NCBI GenBank assembly: GCA_026413225.1 | Contig: CM048591.1 | Span: 5,843,001 to 5,907,000 of the forward strand | Direction of reading: 5' to 3' | Source of the DNA: Otis tarda | Taxonomy: Eukaryota; Chordata; Aves; Otidiformes; Otididae | DNA length: 64,000 nucleotides | In this document: positions 59,690-64,000 of the stretch, piece after piece | Layout of the letters: the number at the start of each line of letters is the position of its first letter | Position numbering within the stretch: position 1 is the first letter of the stretch | Made by a program: the position numbers and the translations under genes | Notes under the pieces: generated by a model | Database searches by the model: none | Seen by the model: the letters and a program-made list of their open reading frames with translations, nothing else | Told to the model about the DNA's origin: nothing

Positions 59690-64000
<4,311 letters not shown>

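Overview
The window is vertebrate nuclear DNA, almost certainly from a bird. It is AT-rich and intron-dominated. It carries four fragments of CR1-type LINE retrotransposons with the typical avian 3' ends, plus one GC-rich interspersed repeat of a kind I know from bird genomes. I cannot name the species. No prokaryotic gene, operon or CRISPR array is present, and I see no tRNA or rRNA gene.

One protein-coding gene explains the window: PIK3C3 (VPS34), the catalytic subunit of class III phosphatidylinositol 3-kinase, on the minus strand. I located 19 consecutive coding exons between 61192 and 13465. They match residues 178 to 841 of the 887-residue human protein, recalled from memory. Every junction is GT-AG, every phase agrees, and the total of 1989 bp (663 codons) is one codon shorter than the human segment. 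By the 25-exon human layout these are exons 6 to 24. Exons 1 to 5 (residues 1-177, most of the C2 domain) lie beyond 64000. Exon 25 (the last 46 residues) was not found and probably lies before position 1, which would make the last intron longer than 13.4 kb.

Layout by falling coordinate, the direction of transcription: intron 5 (64000-61193); end of C2 and linker (exons 6-10, 61192-51277); helical domain (exons 11-15, 49570-42247, with an S/T/P-rich linker in exons 12-13); helical-kinase junction and kinase N-lobe (exons 16-19, 41388-36700 for 16-18 then 36021-35957 for 19 in the numbering used here); catalytic loop, DFG motif and C-lobe (exons 20-24, 33131-13465).

The rest is intron or 3' sequence. 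CR1 fragments sit at about 18110-19360, 21365-22045 and 28209-29290 (plus strand, antisense to PIK3C3) and 49628-50682 (minus strand, a different CR1 subfamily). A GC-rich LTR-like repeat lies at about 8590-9690. Simple and A-rich tracts are scattered throughout. I found no clearly new biological system. The best leads are a few plus-strand, exon-like segments antisense to PIK3C3 (6154-6384, 47524-47692) and direct CR1 repeats that bracket the exon encoding the DFG motif.
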